From the NCBI GenBank assembly GCA_039105265.1, contig JAPFFF010000054.1, positions 930,001-994,000 on the forward strand: 64,000 bases of DNA. Direction: 5' to 3'. Of the stretch, positions 43,701-49,200 are shown one piece after another (position 1 is the first letter of the stretch; each line of letters opens with the position of its first letter). The position numbers and the translations under genes were made by a program. The stretch is from Tritrichomonas musculus. Taxonomy: Eukaryota; Parabasalia; Tritrichomonadida; Tritrichomonadidae. The notes below the pieces were generated by a model, which searched no databases, had not been told where the DNA came from, and saw only the letters and a list, made by a program, of their open reading frames with translations.

Positions 43701-44529
43701 TTCATCTGAATCAGTTCGATATAATGATTTTTATCACAATGAATTAAGAAAACTTATCGGTCCAAAACGAGATGGTGACGAATTTTATATCTGGGACAAT
43801 GATAATCATAAGAAAACATATGAAGAAATAATGGCATTCATTAACAATAGAGAAGGACATACAGGGACACAATCACATCTCATTGCAGAAATTGCCACAA
43901 AATCAAAAATAAGAGATCATCTTATTATTGTTACTGATGGAACAGTGTTGCCAAAAGAAATCAAACTTTCTGATGATGAAATCAGAAAGAACAAAATTAG
44001 ATTTAAATATGTTACAACTTATGTAATTTGTGATGCTAATCCTCCAGAACTTATCGAACAGAAAAGACGAAATCCTGGCATATCTGAAGCTGAACTTGAT
44101 AAATATAGACTTAAATGTGATTTATCTGTTGGTGCTCCATATTGTAGGGGAACACAAAATAAAACTTTTGCTATAACTACTGCAAATAAAAAAGAGCCAA
44201 TGGCTTCTTTAACTGCTGAAGATATTAAAGCACTGAATAATATTAGCAATATCAATAATTTTGCTACTTTTAATAATGAATTTGAAAAACTTAGAACAGC
44301 CATTCAAGCTGCAACTCTTGGTACTGAAAATAATAATGATATAAGCAATAAATTGGATGAGCTTTATAAAAGGATCTCAAAAACGATTGATGCTACGCAA
44401 AAAACCGAATTTGAAAATAATTTTTATATTTTGAAAATGATGGCCCAAGGAGCATTACGTGGAGCATTTACGGAGGAAGATATTGCAGCAGCCCTCAGAA
44501 AGAAACCCCCCTACCAAAACTCTATATAA
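25729..44529 (+). CDS. Midasin-like giant: pseudokinase, six AAA+, three VWA
   Basis: One intronless 6266-aa frame. Residues ~1-290 form a kinase fold with HGNLKLSN for HRD (135) and SDP for DFG (153), so catalytically dead. ~303-354 is Sel1-like. Six midasin/MoxR-type AAA+ modules follow: AAA1 GPTGTSKT (441), LLLDEIN (507); AAA2 degenerate (GGNGVTF ~728); AAA3 GPTGAGKT (1090), FIADEYN (1160); AAA4 shortened GPPGMKT (1454); AAA5 GNPGQGKQT (1856), no Walker B acid; AAA6 GPTASGKS (2178), ILLDGIE (2383). A helical, then beta-rich linker (~2500-4840) leads to an acidic tract (~4849-4890). VWA1 (~5035) has DCSSF and FSDG; VWA2 (~5400) has DPSIS but LTNG; a GATase1-like segment without its Cys spans ~5664-5824; VWA3 (~5989-6100) has DSSES, a Thr and VTDG, a full MIDAS. 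ATG 25729 is the first in frame. Confidence 0.9.
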   Translation: MDRLILIDKTCFEGERKVNESGTTSVVVQLDTNEKYVKKIITNIKPSVHREELISFCESLRKPKYPCFMTPSYIYFDDHNLNILYHYKANQSLKDLLYQINQNDSSKSINEIQKIKILYGVSLFLEQYHLNKQTHGNLKLSNILVDEDYLPFVSDPILFQQFTKLPLNAININDNDNNPAEQSNNINLLPSSDIFSFAIIMLELFTERNIETNNNYHESKENLLKEAKNMIIDASVPRELTDILRLCLFNDQKEIQTAANIKESLGKLLIKKINENNFKNFVDLISLKEEKINRNIIELQKKADGGDIDSIYKYGYCRYLGKYCPQNKEEGMNYIRYAVSKGYQKAQLFYDYFRKDGSNYIENCEGDEKIMHLIADSSFLKDFQLNDIENRLKKDFMKEQKFDFDKIMFERINFIPTEGALHRLSLLHKYIKQRVPVLIEGPTGTSKTISVEIVCKYLDKKLIRFNLSSDTKSSNLIGNYAGNPEKWSGLEMKNGPYLDAFKNGFVLLLDEINLANPECLQFINDTLDSDVISTELNGKTIKIKRHPNFMLIATQNPNKGLFTHKRKDLGDDFKSRFQTINFPEISNEELLLIAKGLAKKFKYEKEKIIEKLVEFHVQWSNSEIVQNDIQCFTIREISNTVKALSKGEPVFDTIMNIYGARYEKDKQEVLEKLLKKNYPCFGESKDTKFKYFDDFHDCFKSKNLSKAFKSILSSFENDRHVIVVSKGGNGVTFIARLFAIWYKNKYLKSSLASSEEYFFSCTSDTQCSDLIGKQRPSKDLNSSMDNNQLIQWIDGFLIRAISEGQVAVVDNIDEAQPTITERFNSLMDREIGSKFETPENANQRFVYIQKGFHLLCTCKLENLEQMSPAFINRFDVIVLEDQIERNEKELKELISILMIQAHKALKLTSQARKDEQDNDDQQYDANIEDEDSDSGSDNDDDDEGFHFKPIKKEESKNQEKIDPQYKMVDLIYSKLNAGEQKENKIMNNIDMFQLSQLCKAVTIFNDYFQGTIDEKSIIDFSIDLLDKNKEIEISDEIKNKLLSPLLENQKDEQYRSDDNSFFFEKSPSLQKLMALLFACSLINLPVCITGPTGAGKTSLAREFARIRPIETNRRNQKFLMHSFSSETKPKNIFGTATIKNGKIDFSIGTLLTSMTDGLTFIADEYNLSPISTMKSIAPALEPIDNHKLYISGVDEPIKVHPNFFLIACQNELGTIGRNKVPSPVASRFRYFDYPKQDIDDISLICVDIANSLYEENEEKSFSKEDAEKIGIFMYKLNELALKFIPHWSLRDIYKYFRRIHNQDIKPKTFRIKNNYRLDDKKMKLLMNLLFYTFAPIDNKEIGSKQVKSGQSIDDNGIFTDVLELIGKVFLSKNGETINDHVKEQLNDLRICFNENPKIIEDGNHNKYLKKGIFEISLPFLMKYDDQIESNLPSLLNGMFQILLSDPTEPILLMGPPGMKTFLSQQFLKDAKIITLNPESTVAQLLGSSAFFSKQEAKLFYIEYICRVCHLYEKIPIYIEQFKNGTLKEPQNKDEFQKEVNQIKTNLPKSFQYSITHLFEKLFDENKDDSNKCILSNLELEFRPGLFLWAILEGKSLILKDLSNLPTIVLERFNELFSGKHNLTINEDMHNTIVDDDNKELTNFDLNFRVFATCPPNSVSKLSEAVLSRFSVIWIPNYETTEQEIVLKSYVKLNGLKFDESFIKVIIDFSKKMNDELGKSFSFPQIINAIEMCSRLNENQIINEEKCEDNIKMILYFLGYGQLEKRNENKDTFMNIFKSSRIPLSPEFTNQSDNKNPLKVTTINNFKGVLSTRTNIFNKSPKARENKQNLAFTQTFKEMLDVLHLGFSINNPVIFEGNPGQGKQTAIKYIAEMLGYEVINIVISKTTKVDDLLGKITIKRDNNNEINVNLIETKLVRALKSNNKSDDDSKKPIIVFHNLNNASSAVLAVLNTIFDQHQKDLLLPDGSTIIKGRINLVGIFNPQNGIFNRDKLPSSLIYSSIYHIVNNPDEFDILSVIEKEFEHTEFKKDFELFHKRFMKTKSIAESANSSPLTLNDIVKYKIFREVTFGKFDENIISLMIFAYRFIHQTYIDQVRDKLSLPDMKFILDIRHDPFKKILSVRTSKESEKCIRLPISEEASTPGSIQDIQLSIASLTRPQKHCLLFLICCYLSKQTCIVQGPTASGKSFLIQLFAKMLGKELNIIQLNSETGSSILTGQSILSNELTDEDVNDFHDILSQLKEVDPKFDNYIWDNFDGDPKKWKRNDFTNLRNYMNVFRNEKLVEVIDKINENKNDNEKIREYQNEKEAEEKMTEMKKIIEEKLEGAQNANIKDQLNEMINEIKSLENLSKKLEKIRQRINELIQPAKRFHNIKSTFIKAMERGEWILLDGIELSPPEIAEKISSLCDYGDNQEFDLVECGEGYYFTRKKLPNSNQIHEDFRLFITYNPTSQIESKQIDPVLLNKCAQFTLPPIDSKPEYSAQLLLGSLTKAYPKEFRLYVSKRTADMHDFVRKESINDKDSFAGDSLITARRLKFVINEYLDYAKDTDKESPMKNIYQPIHDSLFYYYYLSHIDKECKKDNSFKDKMIKEFLKIPDADQFLNLWYEDLVINDKYTDLFTYLRNVQVCSKGETKSSNFLFTDFIEKCLLVQIMDVPTILIHIKDTLDFISKSDYDNDYLSTNLDQEFVQLKMIELIFEDIKKQMKALKEENYNLSLNDKDLLEIKELNHPLSKLILLSKFVSDESTCFSSNIPRVLFNNKFFILMKLLMRMIENDDKMIQFTEFIKILQENPSFIPLIESRIPYNLFVGTQFQMINYIMPIIKILHESEISFQIKINDRNYSFSYLKQASFEPLLTFEGNSPKFVINAEDKDIKFGPEQNDQKKIYDLLNDLINHPKESFSSKLSNFMKKEGPKDKLIPHLSLLLSNKNLSKSLVANIWSILYSFSRESIYIFSKYLQCLEQETIQSFYYLFINVEKENIEQIYDFTKKMINFGNEESYLWRIKNNTYKIDKNLDINSAKKKIDQIDLEILNLEEGNEIIRQINFNYDKTLETKWLPTYIQLLESEKKPINSIIDKLIQENTNLKLREKLSKIRNKLEKAQTMNPEQSALRTKVLKQINEDIKKDLTDDIVNNYDKQITRILQCFINSFPEPMSNDQGNYLKQNIFEDIIWFSSNKHIIDTKVKSKKENIFQVILELSRYEGTECIVDLLTNRLLCNNKRGNEINDDDIIIINSMLNAQLIYRLKKSSNLNKINQLDAIFNDLEKREPMNDKLLKWIDLKEVQYPQDFELCLPKFKPIDLLFLFVGKDDNSKFSQGPLLLDISYKNREKVKEILSPYLSTNYPSANEYSNVICQRLYQDFIDKKEMTLINKETCNIIIEIAQQIDSCNKAGFKFTFNDNGFINKKWWEDKNFINSYPSLVYWMIKNPRNTIQLQDIFSNNKVYFSENRLPFSLFSLRLRSSENCIAFDCNSFTETGKYLRQQLNEIVKNHIKEKVKLFKPVETKWLNLLLPSLPFDISNPDYQMFYQFFLNISEDDTRLNPIINAQKQKEIKKFIQNVCKLIFDDTIDSYLYPKDGTLENEIAKNVFSFVLNPNDFIGSQIQLEINRLFKEVIESKDYSNLIDYLKTIKKDVNEKTSRLEAIIKQEIDIRNQIYKEDAEAKQLREFNEKKKNISKMINDFNISYQILANPNPNLKFKNLQKHSLKIEAETKDFKDEFYNLDNVIDKNGDKISMICFYYKFDWSKYHRYKPKYDPYKFTCKVDIIISKDNKTESVRLSPNQKYYFFPWQINDDIKNKIDKILSYYWEIKWSKCTISPISKKFEIDAYCKSKVKSVKPIIASIYFGQYISYNKFIKSIYDTTGKIISSVAILDKNLHHNIIDKTTFEIIDDSIDQTKYLINNFSVSFQDKSTCPQVQNLLPDLKTIFNQLYEYLRIINSMLKNKIDVMWKASYENSTSLVKAFLKRKYELPFPNVQTRKPYSLNLLKNVVNNDFFSNPILSVDKGSIVCCFKSLNCHIGPIVPSIYASKRARVNFISFIEESFSMQIEIVNQNQKDKYQHIFSSKGSFSNGELVQIFVSLPDEDVDIETRIHFTSEKLKELFLPCKFSFKILPLSFLISCSGQQLSFAGDAFYLCKDYLISSTILSFNIQNYYLKEKINYEYQILSQNDNTSPEPEIRINQNKLELAIPKIRDVKKLHAELKLKFSDKLITSIFINSVIIPFDFAFDVYDTDSKRYVTDTTIFFSTKYFDRDITLHFRIYGPSFYENFEGSITENLPYELYIKEFSNIDKKFIINGDKEFDIILTPNKNSYTIKSYNSYWRHSFTVTINGVQKQVYLSFKEVDSQIMDYYDINKKYVKKYLTVGYTNNTKEWNILNESSKPNAYSIIASPFSYHILNQISVSYNLDCEVIKATSNLFICVNANGSFLENSEMVSTPITKEGKKKRIYEIFDDCTKSPYFYPIYGISGGAWYPAFSIYPDMPLKELKFNEENIKIAKSNLEKFERYQDRFYRNVNFRQFNKLLYLGSVIKNISNFISYLPKEIKTKFDQLIAASKTISENDPKMIILSHNAIILFRNIFYDRYQKIKNDRFNISSSPLSQQEIDDEINVCYNVYCSVDPHACHYDIYSKTIERFDKLKGEIKKIKIEARPQNEEKCDAYLCEYRDNFITTPKKRNEQPKYIIISNSSKSSLNDMSNIQIQLPKVKFVKEFSLQTIPKLREFYDSHIKGIRLLPVFVSVMKSRNDHKMEIEATEYFNTLLQIYENLPDKDYSIISSTTNLFSESFASMIGKFKKAGVDFKNILPKKCIVPEEDYQGFIELPEKDRITPLPPERWTIYNPYQPYIPFIPEEEQPKVYYPEEEEKEDNDEYNDSDDDDNPQKLPNTNDDKPEQDDEKRDIGFVNIVDEYRSKLKNELNKNKPAAVTQEQSDKKAESQGAEPQTVFVLNNPQSMSITNDQLDGMISTFTDEMGIERALNRMENMDQNSPLKIYNTEDHKILDKSILNTSKTNFPIYKLMQQGLYFANKFFIAASEMDIPRSEFAVNILVDCSSFISDENKIFNMLIICALTHALNTIGIPYSAAVIADQEFKCIIKQFEDPHSLKYLQMICECLLIKRFRTKLATSVQFAINKMAYPKDERPYRAIFVFSDGLDEQLILPKAWSSSIFTNDKISCGFVFIKSSKLTKEKVDLLEEKWSNFENVINKSGKPKIVKIASIKAEIKIEVDDENKDKIKDEISKKLIDLFKAVMERNIDKNNKALKVHEYENPIFSVDELVSTKRISDYMKTNFTKINKIFAKSTSVLKSAKSTIDKLNPRVYQNIIKKVLKCKLSNDVKTDALIKEFIINRINIDSSPLETVFKLNKASQLILSSTGTEFDIIALVLNLINPVPEPMIYLEERGGWIRYYSVSIVIDPSISCFDDLSGSHSLQTIQTILSSLATLDIQCFDLIIAGNPNPIIICSDVGTLYALSNKSSLYDSLFSALQKPSTNTDLASAIHTVFDLGRLRSSDYTSVLFVLTNGMYESHERERIIDSVNMCVQSGISTFGIGIGVYPKGIEKLFPQVVFSPNPSNVMKAVASLYGDNISISNRMLPITFAMPNHKDLIEAMKSLVDNAKKPIFKALVDELKDITPYLDAFDDLYNQEQEIYDPETGYKNPVGKNTEMYVKNLFNSQKILIVMLWDYTLNPDNEEHFVHPEYITKPSKEGIDCIKTAVDYYGISLTVVQNYEDAIKELTKQTSQGLCDYYATWVFCGPPYPMLPKEKKKENGQTIIIEPNVDLVGQFNEVLIQFWKNGGSIVFWAEGEPLNYQVNLFLEEATFEKGEKTRLRIHGSHKGEGYLEPDPSGTLQKNSTFNRHPNIFKQCQRPMLSNNIGRIFEGISIGYADAGKTYPFKPFSKDSEGGISALFYPANIKEGTGDIIIDCGYTKCFTNMETDGTSRYVQNIAGWTARPEVHLIIDGKQPHEWRPKAVKFEIDHTVFWTRFLTQPIDDLNKLRRLWAIDSSESVRYNDFYHNELRKLIGPKRDGDEFYIWDNDNHKKTYEEIMAFINNREGHTGTQSHLIAEIATKSKIRDHLIIVTDGTVLPKEIKLSDDEIRKNKIRFKYVTTYVICDANPPELIEQKRRNPGISEAELDKYRLKCDLSVGAPYCRGTQNKTFAITTANKKEPMASLTAEDIKALNNISNINNFATFNNEFEKLRTAIQAATLGTENNNDISNKLDELYKRISKTIDATQKTEFENNFYILKMMAQGALRGAFTEEDIAAALRKKPPYQNSI

Positions 44530-44799
44530 AAGAGCAAGAATCATAATATTATACATACATATAGATAAAATGTTCATTTAATAAAATAATTATTATTATT
44601 TAATAAAATAATTATTATTATTTAAAAAATGTTTATTTTATATTTAGATATTATTATTTAAAAAAGCTATCTATTCAATTTTTTTATCGAAAAATTGAAT
44701 AGAAAATGGTATTTAGTTTTCCTCCAACGTACTTTTTGCCACCATTAAAGGCCAAAAATAGATGAATAAAAATGGTAGGGGGTTTTCCAGTAGACTATA

Positions 44800-45045
44800 T
44801 TAAGATACAATTCTCATACGTTAAATATTGAGAAAGAGAACGTTAAAATTTTGAGAAAGGGCACCTCTCAGAAAAAGTTTATTTTTGAATGAGTGTCAGA
44901 TTTGAAATTCTGAGCTTTATTTTTTATATAAAATTTTTCAAATGTATTATTTTTTAAAAAATATTTTTTATATAACATGCCTTTTCTTTTTCTTAAAGTG
45001 TCAAAAAGTTTTGCAGTTACTAAACGAATGAGAATTGTGCCTTAA
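44800..45045. mobile_element. Short TTAA-ended inverted-repeat element (MITE)
   Basis: Arms of 23 bp at 44800-44822 and 45023-45045 match at about 20 positions; both share ACAATTCTCAT when read inward, and each end is TTAA. The interior has no gene. This fits a 246-bp non-autonomous element of a TTAA-targeting superfamily (piggyBac or Kolobok type), degraded by point changes. Confidence 0.6.
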
Positions 45046-45120
45046 TATTAATGATATTTATACAATTAATAAAATATGCATATATTTATTTACATTTATC
45101 ATTTGAAAAAATCTTATTTA

Positions 45121-45226
45121 CAGTGGTTTCAAAAACGATAATCCACTTAGAAACGAGTTTTCATTGAAATGTTTTCAAAAAGTTAAACTTTTTATAAGAG
45201 GTGGATTATCTTTTTTGCAAGCACTT
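45121..45226. mobile_element. Tc1/mariner-type MITE
   Basis: About 27-bp inverted ends, CAGTGGTTTCAAAAACGATA on the left and, read inward, AAGTGCTTGCAAAAAAGATA on the right, both continuing into ATCCAC. They are flanked by TA at 45119-45120 and 45227-45228. CAGTG-type ends with TA target duplication are the Tc1/mariner signature. The element is only 106 bp and has no transposase. Confidence 0.7.
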
Positions 45227-45281
45227 TATTTGAAATCAAAAATATGTAAACAAATTTTTTATTACTTTCCTGTCAGTATTT

Positions 45282-45817
45282 AGTATTAGTAAAAAACACT
45301 TATGAAAATATCGACGAACTTGTCGCATCCGGTGCCGCTTTCTTCGCTTCATGTCTCGCCAACAAGGAAGCCGGCAAAGAATTTTCGGTCTTCGTTCTCG
45401 ATTTTTCTTCGAATTCGCTTGGAACACAAACGCTTGCCCAGACCTTCGTGCCATACATTCCACGCAACACTCCGATCCCTGCGAGGAAGAGCCATGTGTT
45501 CTCCGTCTTCATGGACAACGACACGGAAATTGAGGGTTTCATGTTCCAGCGGGAACAGTTTCGATCGACTGACAACGACTTGATTGAAAAAGTGATCGCA
45601 TCAAACATCCCTCCTGCGAAAGTGCTGGAGGCGTTTGTGGAGTTCGTTTTTAATGTCGATCTCAAAGGAATTTTGAATATCTATAAACGGTACAATGAAT
45701 GGAAAAACACTGGAAACTCTTCACATGGAACGTTTGAGAAAATATTTTTTAACTGATAAGCAAGTTGAAGATTTGGCTGAAGCTTTCCAATCTTTATTAA
45801 ATGAGATAATTTTTTAA
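45282..45817 (+). pseudogene. HSP70-family 3' remnant, copy A
   Basis: Translation from 45291 gives the end of an HSP70 ATPase domain and the start of its substrate-binding domain. IDELVASGAAFFAS corresponds to the family's DEAVAYGAAVQAA; LDFSSNSLG to LDVTPLSLG; FVPYIPRNTPIPARKS to the family's MTPLIKRNTTIPTKKS; STDNDLIEKV to TKDNNLLGKF; and IPPA...FVFNVDLKGILNI to IPPAPRG...TFDIDANGILNV. The ATPase N-terminus is missing upstream. Near 45735 the frame shifts, and a continuation (YFLTDKQVEDLAEAFQSLLNEIIF) is read in another frame up to a stop at 45815. It is GC-richer than its surroundings, as expected for a once highly expressed chaperone gene. It is divergent and truncated, and cannot encode a working chaperone. 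Confidence 0.85.
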
Positions 45818-46262
45818 AAAAAATCCAAGTAAATAAACTGTCAAAGTAATTTGAATATATATAATTGAAAAATTGAATCAAAATTGTTTCTTATTTGAAT
45901 AGTTTATTGTTTTTTCCTTTCAAATAAAAAACAATTGTAAATGAAAAATTTATGATTTATTGATCTAATAAATTTACATATATTTTATTCAAATTTATCA
46001 GTTAATCTATATTCATTTAGCCATGGGATTATGTGCTTTTTATTTTCATGAAAAACCTGAGAATTATAACTTTGTATATTTATTAAAATATTCAAGATAA
46101 ATCAGCATTTGATAAGTAAATTCTTCAAAAAACGCACTAAAAAGCTCTAAAACAGATGATTATTTTAATATAAATAAAATAAAAATTGAAATTATGTTAA
46201 ATTTTTAATAATGCAACTTAAAAATACCTCAAAAATTTTCTTTTCAAAAAGTGTTTTTTCCT

Positions 46263-49200
46263 TTATAAAATTTCAATTGGATCTTTTAGAGGAATTGAAG
46301 CTTGTAATCTTTCATCAAGACCTTTTTTATCTATCTTTAAAAGATTTGAATTCTCTTCAAATACTAATGAATTGAGTTTGGAACAACAGCAAAAGCAACT
46401 TTGTATTTCTTTGACGTGAGATGGCACAACAAAATTTACAATTGATGATCCTTCGAAAGCTTTTTCACATATTATTTCAAGCTCTGAATTTTGTTCAAAT
46501 TCAACTGAAATAAGTTTGATGCATTTTAAAAAAGACTTGTCTCCAATGATCGAAACATGTTTTGGAATAGTTATTTTTTCAAGAGAAGATTCTTCAAATG
46601 CACTTGAACCAATTGATAGAAGCTCTGAATCTTTTGAAAATTCAATTGAAACAAGATGCTGACATTTTGAAAATGATCCCACATTAATTGATATTACATG
46701 TTTTGGAATAGTTATTTTTTCTATTGCAGATTCAGCAAACGCAAAATCATCGATGGTCTGAAGTTTAGAATCTGGTTGAAAAACAACCGTTTTAAGATTT
46801 TTACAATTATGAAATGCATATTTGTTTATATGCTTGATGAATGATGGAATTTTTATTTCATTCAGATCTCGACTTGCATATACAATTACATCAAAATCAT
46901 TTATATTTGGATTTGATTTACCAATAATTAAACTATCGCCAAAATTTTTAAAACTAGTGTTTTCATTTGATATGGTTAATCTGAAATTTTGCGGTAATTG
47001 ATAAAAAGTCAAATATTCAAATGATTCAATACGTGATGGTATATACAAATTGGTTAATTTTGTATTAGTAAAAATATAATAACCAATTGACTTCAATTTT
47101 GAATCTTCCAGAATTTCAAAAGAACTTAAAGATAAACAATCAGAAAATGAATATAATTCAATTTCAGCAACAGTAGATGGGATTGTGATTTTTTCTATGG
47201 AAGTTTTTGAAAATGCATGATGACATATGATCATAAGTTTTGAATTTTGCTCAAATTGAACATTTTTTAATTTTGAACATTCAAAAAATGCTTGTGATTC
47301 AATTCGAAAAACATTTGATGGAATTATAATATCTTCAATAGTTGAATTAGCAAAAGCATCATGATCAATAATTTGAAGTTTTGAATCTGGTTGAAATGTA
47401 ACTGTTTTAAGATGTTTACAATAACTAAATGAATAAGGACATATAAATTTAATGAATGACGGAATTTCAATTTCAATTAAATCTCGATTTGCAAATATAA
47501 TTGAATCAAAATCATCTATATTTGGATTTGATTTGCCGATAATTAATTTATCATTATAATATTTGAAATTTTTATTTTCTTTTGATATTTCTATTTTTTT
47601 TAAATTGGAAAAGTATTTAAGCCAATCTCTATTAATATCGTTGCATGAATCTTTTAATTTAATTGTTTGAAATTGATTATAAAAATTTTTTGATAATTTT
47701 GCATTTGAATCAACTTCAAAAAAATTCATTTTGTTTTGAGTTAAATATCTATTTAGCAATTTTCTATTGATTTCTGGCGTAATTATATAATTTACGATAT
47801 TAAAGTCGAAAAATATGTATTCACTTATAGAATTGATTTCTGAATTTGATGGTATTTCTAATGTTTTTAGATTTTTGCATTTTTCAAGTAAACCATAGTC
47901 AATTTGCTTTAAATGTGGTGGTATTTTTATGCTTTCAATATTTGAATATGCAAATGCCCATGAACCAATTGATGTTAAATTTGAATTTGGAGCGAAATTA
48001 ATTGAATTCAGAGAAGAACAATAGAAAAAGGCTCTATAATGAATTTGTTCAACAGAAGGTGGAAATTCTATACTATTGATTCCTGAACTTGCAAAAGCAT
48101 ATTCGCCAATAATTTGAAGTTTTGAATCTGGTTGAAAAGTAACTGTCTTAAGATTTTCTTGTTTATAAAATACATATGGCCAAATAATTCTAATGAATGA
48201 TGGGATTTCAATTTCGGTTAAATTTCGTTTAGCAAATATAATCATATCAAAATCATCTATATTTGGATTTGATTTTCCAATAATAAAATTATCATTATAA
48301 TATTTGAAATTTTTATTTTCTTTTGATATTTCTATATTTGATATATCTAAATAATCTGAGAAATATGAATAACCAATTCCAATAAAACAATCAACAGCTA
48401 TTTTTTCTAACAATGGAGGAATAATTATTCTAAATATTGGGCATTGGTTATATACATATGATCCCAGTAATTTTAACTTTGAATCTGGCGAAAAATCAAC
48501 TGACCGTAGATTCTTACATCCACTGAATGCACAATTATTAATTTTTTCCACACTTGATGGAATTTTTATATTTTTAATAGTTGAATTAGCAAAAGCATCA
48601 TGATCAATAATTTGAAGTTTTGAATCTGGTTGAAATGTAACTGTTTTAAGATGTTTACAATAACTAAATGAATAAGGACATATAAATTTAATGAATGACG
48701 GAATTTCAATTTCAATTAAATCTCGATTTGCAAATATAATTGAATCAAAATCATCTATATTTGGATTTGATTTGCCGATAATTAATTTATCATTATAATA
48801 TTTGAAATTTTTATTTTCTTTTGATATTTCTATTTTTTTTAAATTGGAAAAGCATTTAAGCCAATCTCTATCAATTTTATATAGCATCGAAGGAAACATA
48901 ATGTATTCCAATTCATTCATATACGAATCACTTTTTTCAATTGTTTGAAGTTCAGAATTTTCTGTAAACATTATTTTTTTGGCTTTTGAAAAATTGCATA
49001 TTTTAGTTTTTGTTACTTTTGGTGGAATAAGTATTTCGTTCATTTTTGTATAAAAAAAGGCAAATTTACCAATATGTGCCAATTTTGAATCATTTTGAAA
49101 ATTAATATTTTGAATTTTGCAATTTTGAAATGCAAATTTTTTAATTTCAATTACAGTAGATGGAATATTAATGCTCGTGAAGCAAGAATTATTAAAAGCG

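Noticed and set aside
25729-44529. Giant gene as axonemal dynein heavy chain
   Set aside because: The AAA modules are midasin/MoxR type with VWA domains at the C-terminus; no dynein stalk or tail features, and the AAA ring is near the N-terminus.
45300-45665. Antisense and alternative-frame ORFs over the HSP70 remnants (also at 52241-52715)
   Set aside because: Only the frame with GAAFFAS, IPRNTPIPA and DLKGILNI matches a known family; the others are shadows of GC-richer DNA.
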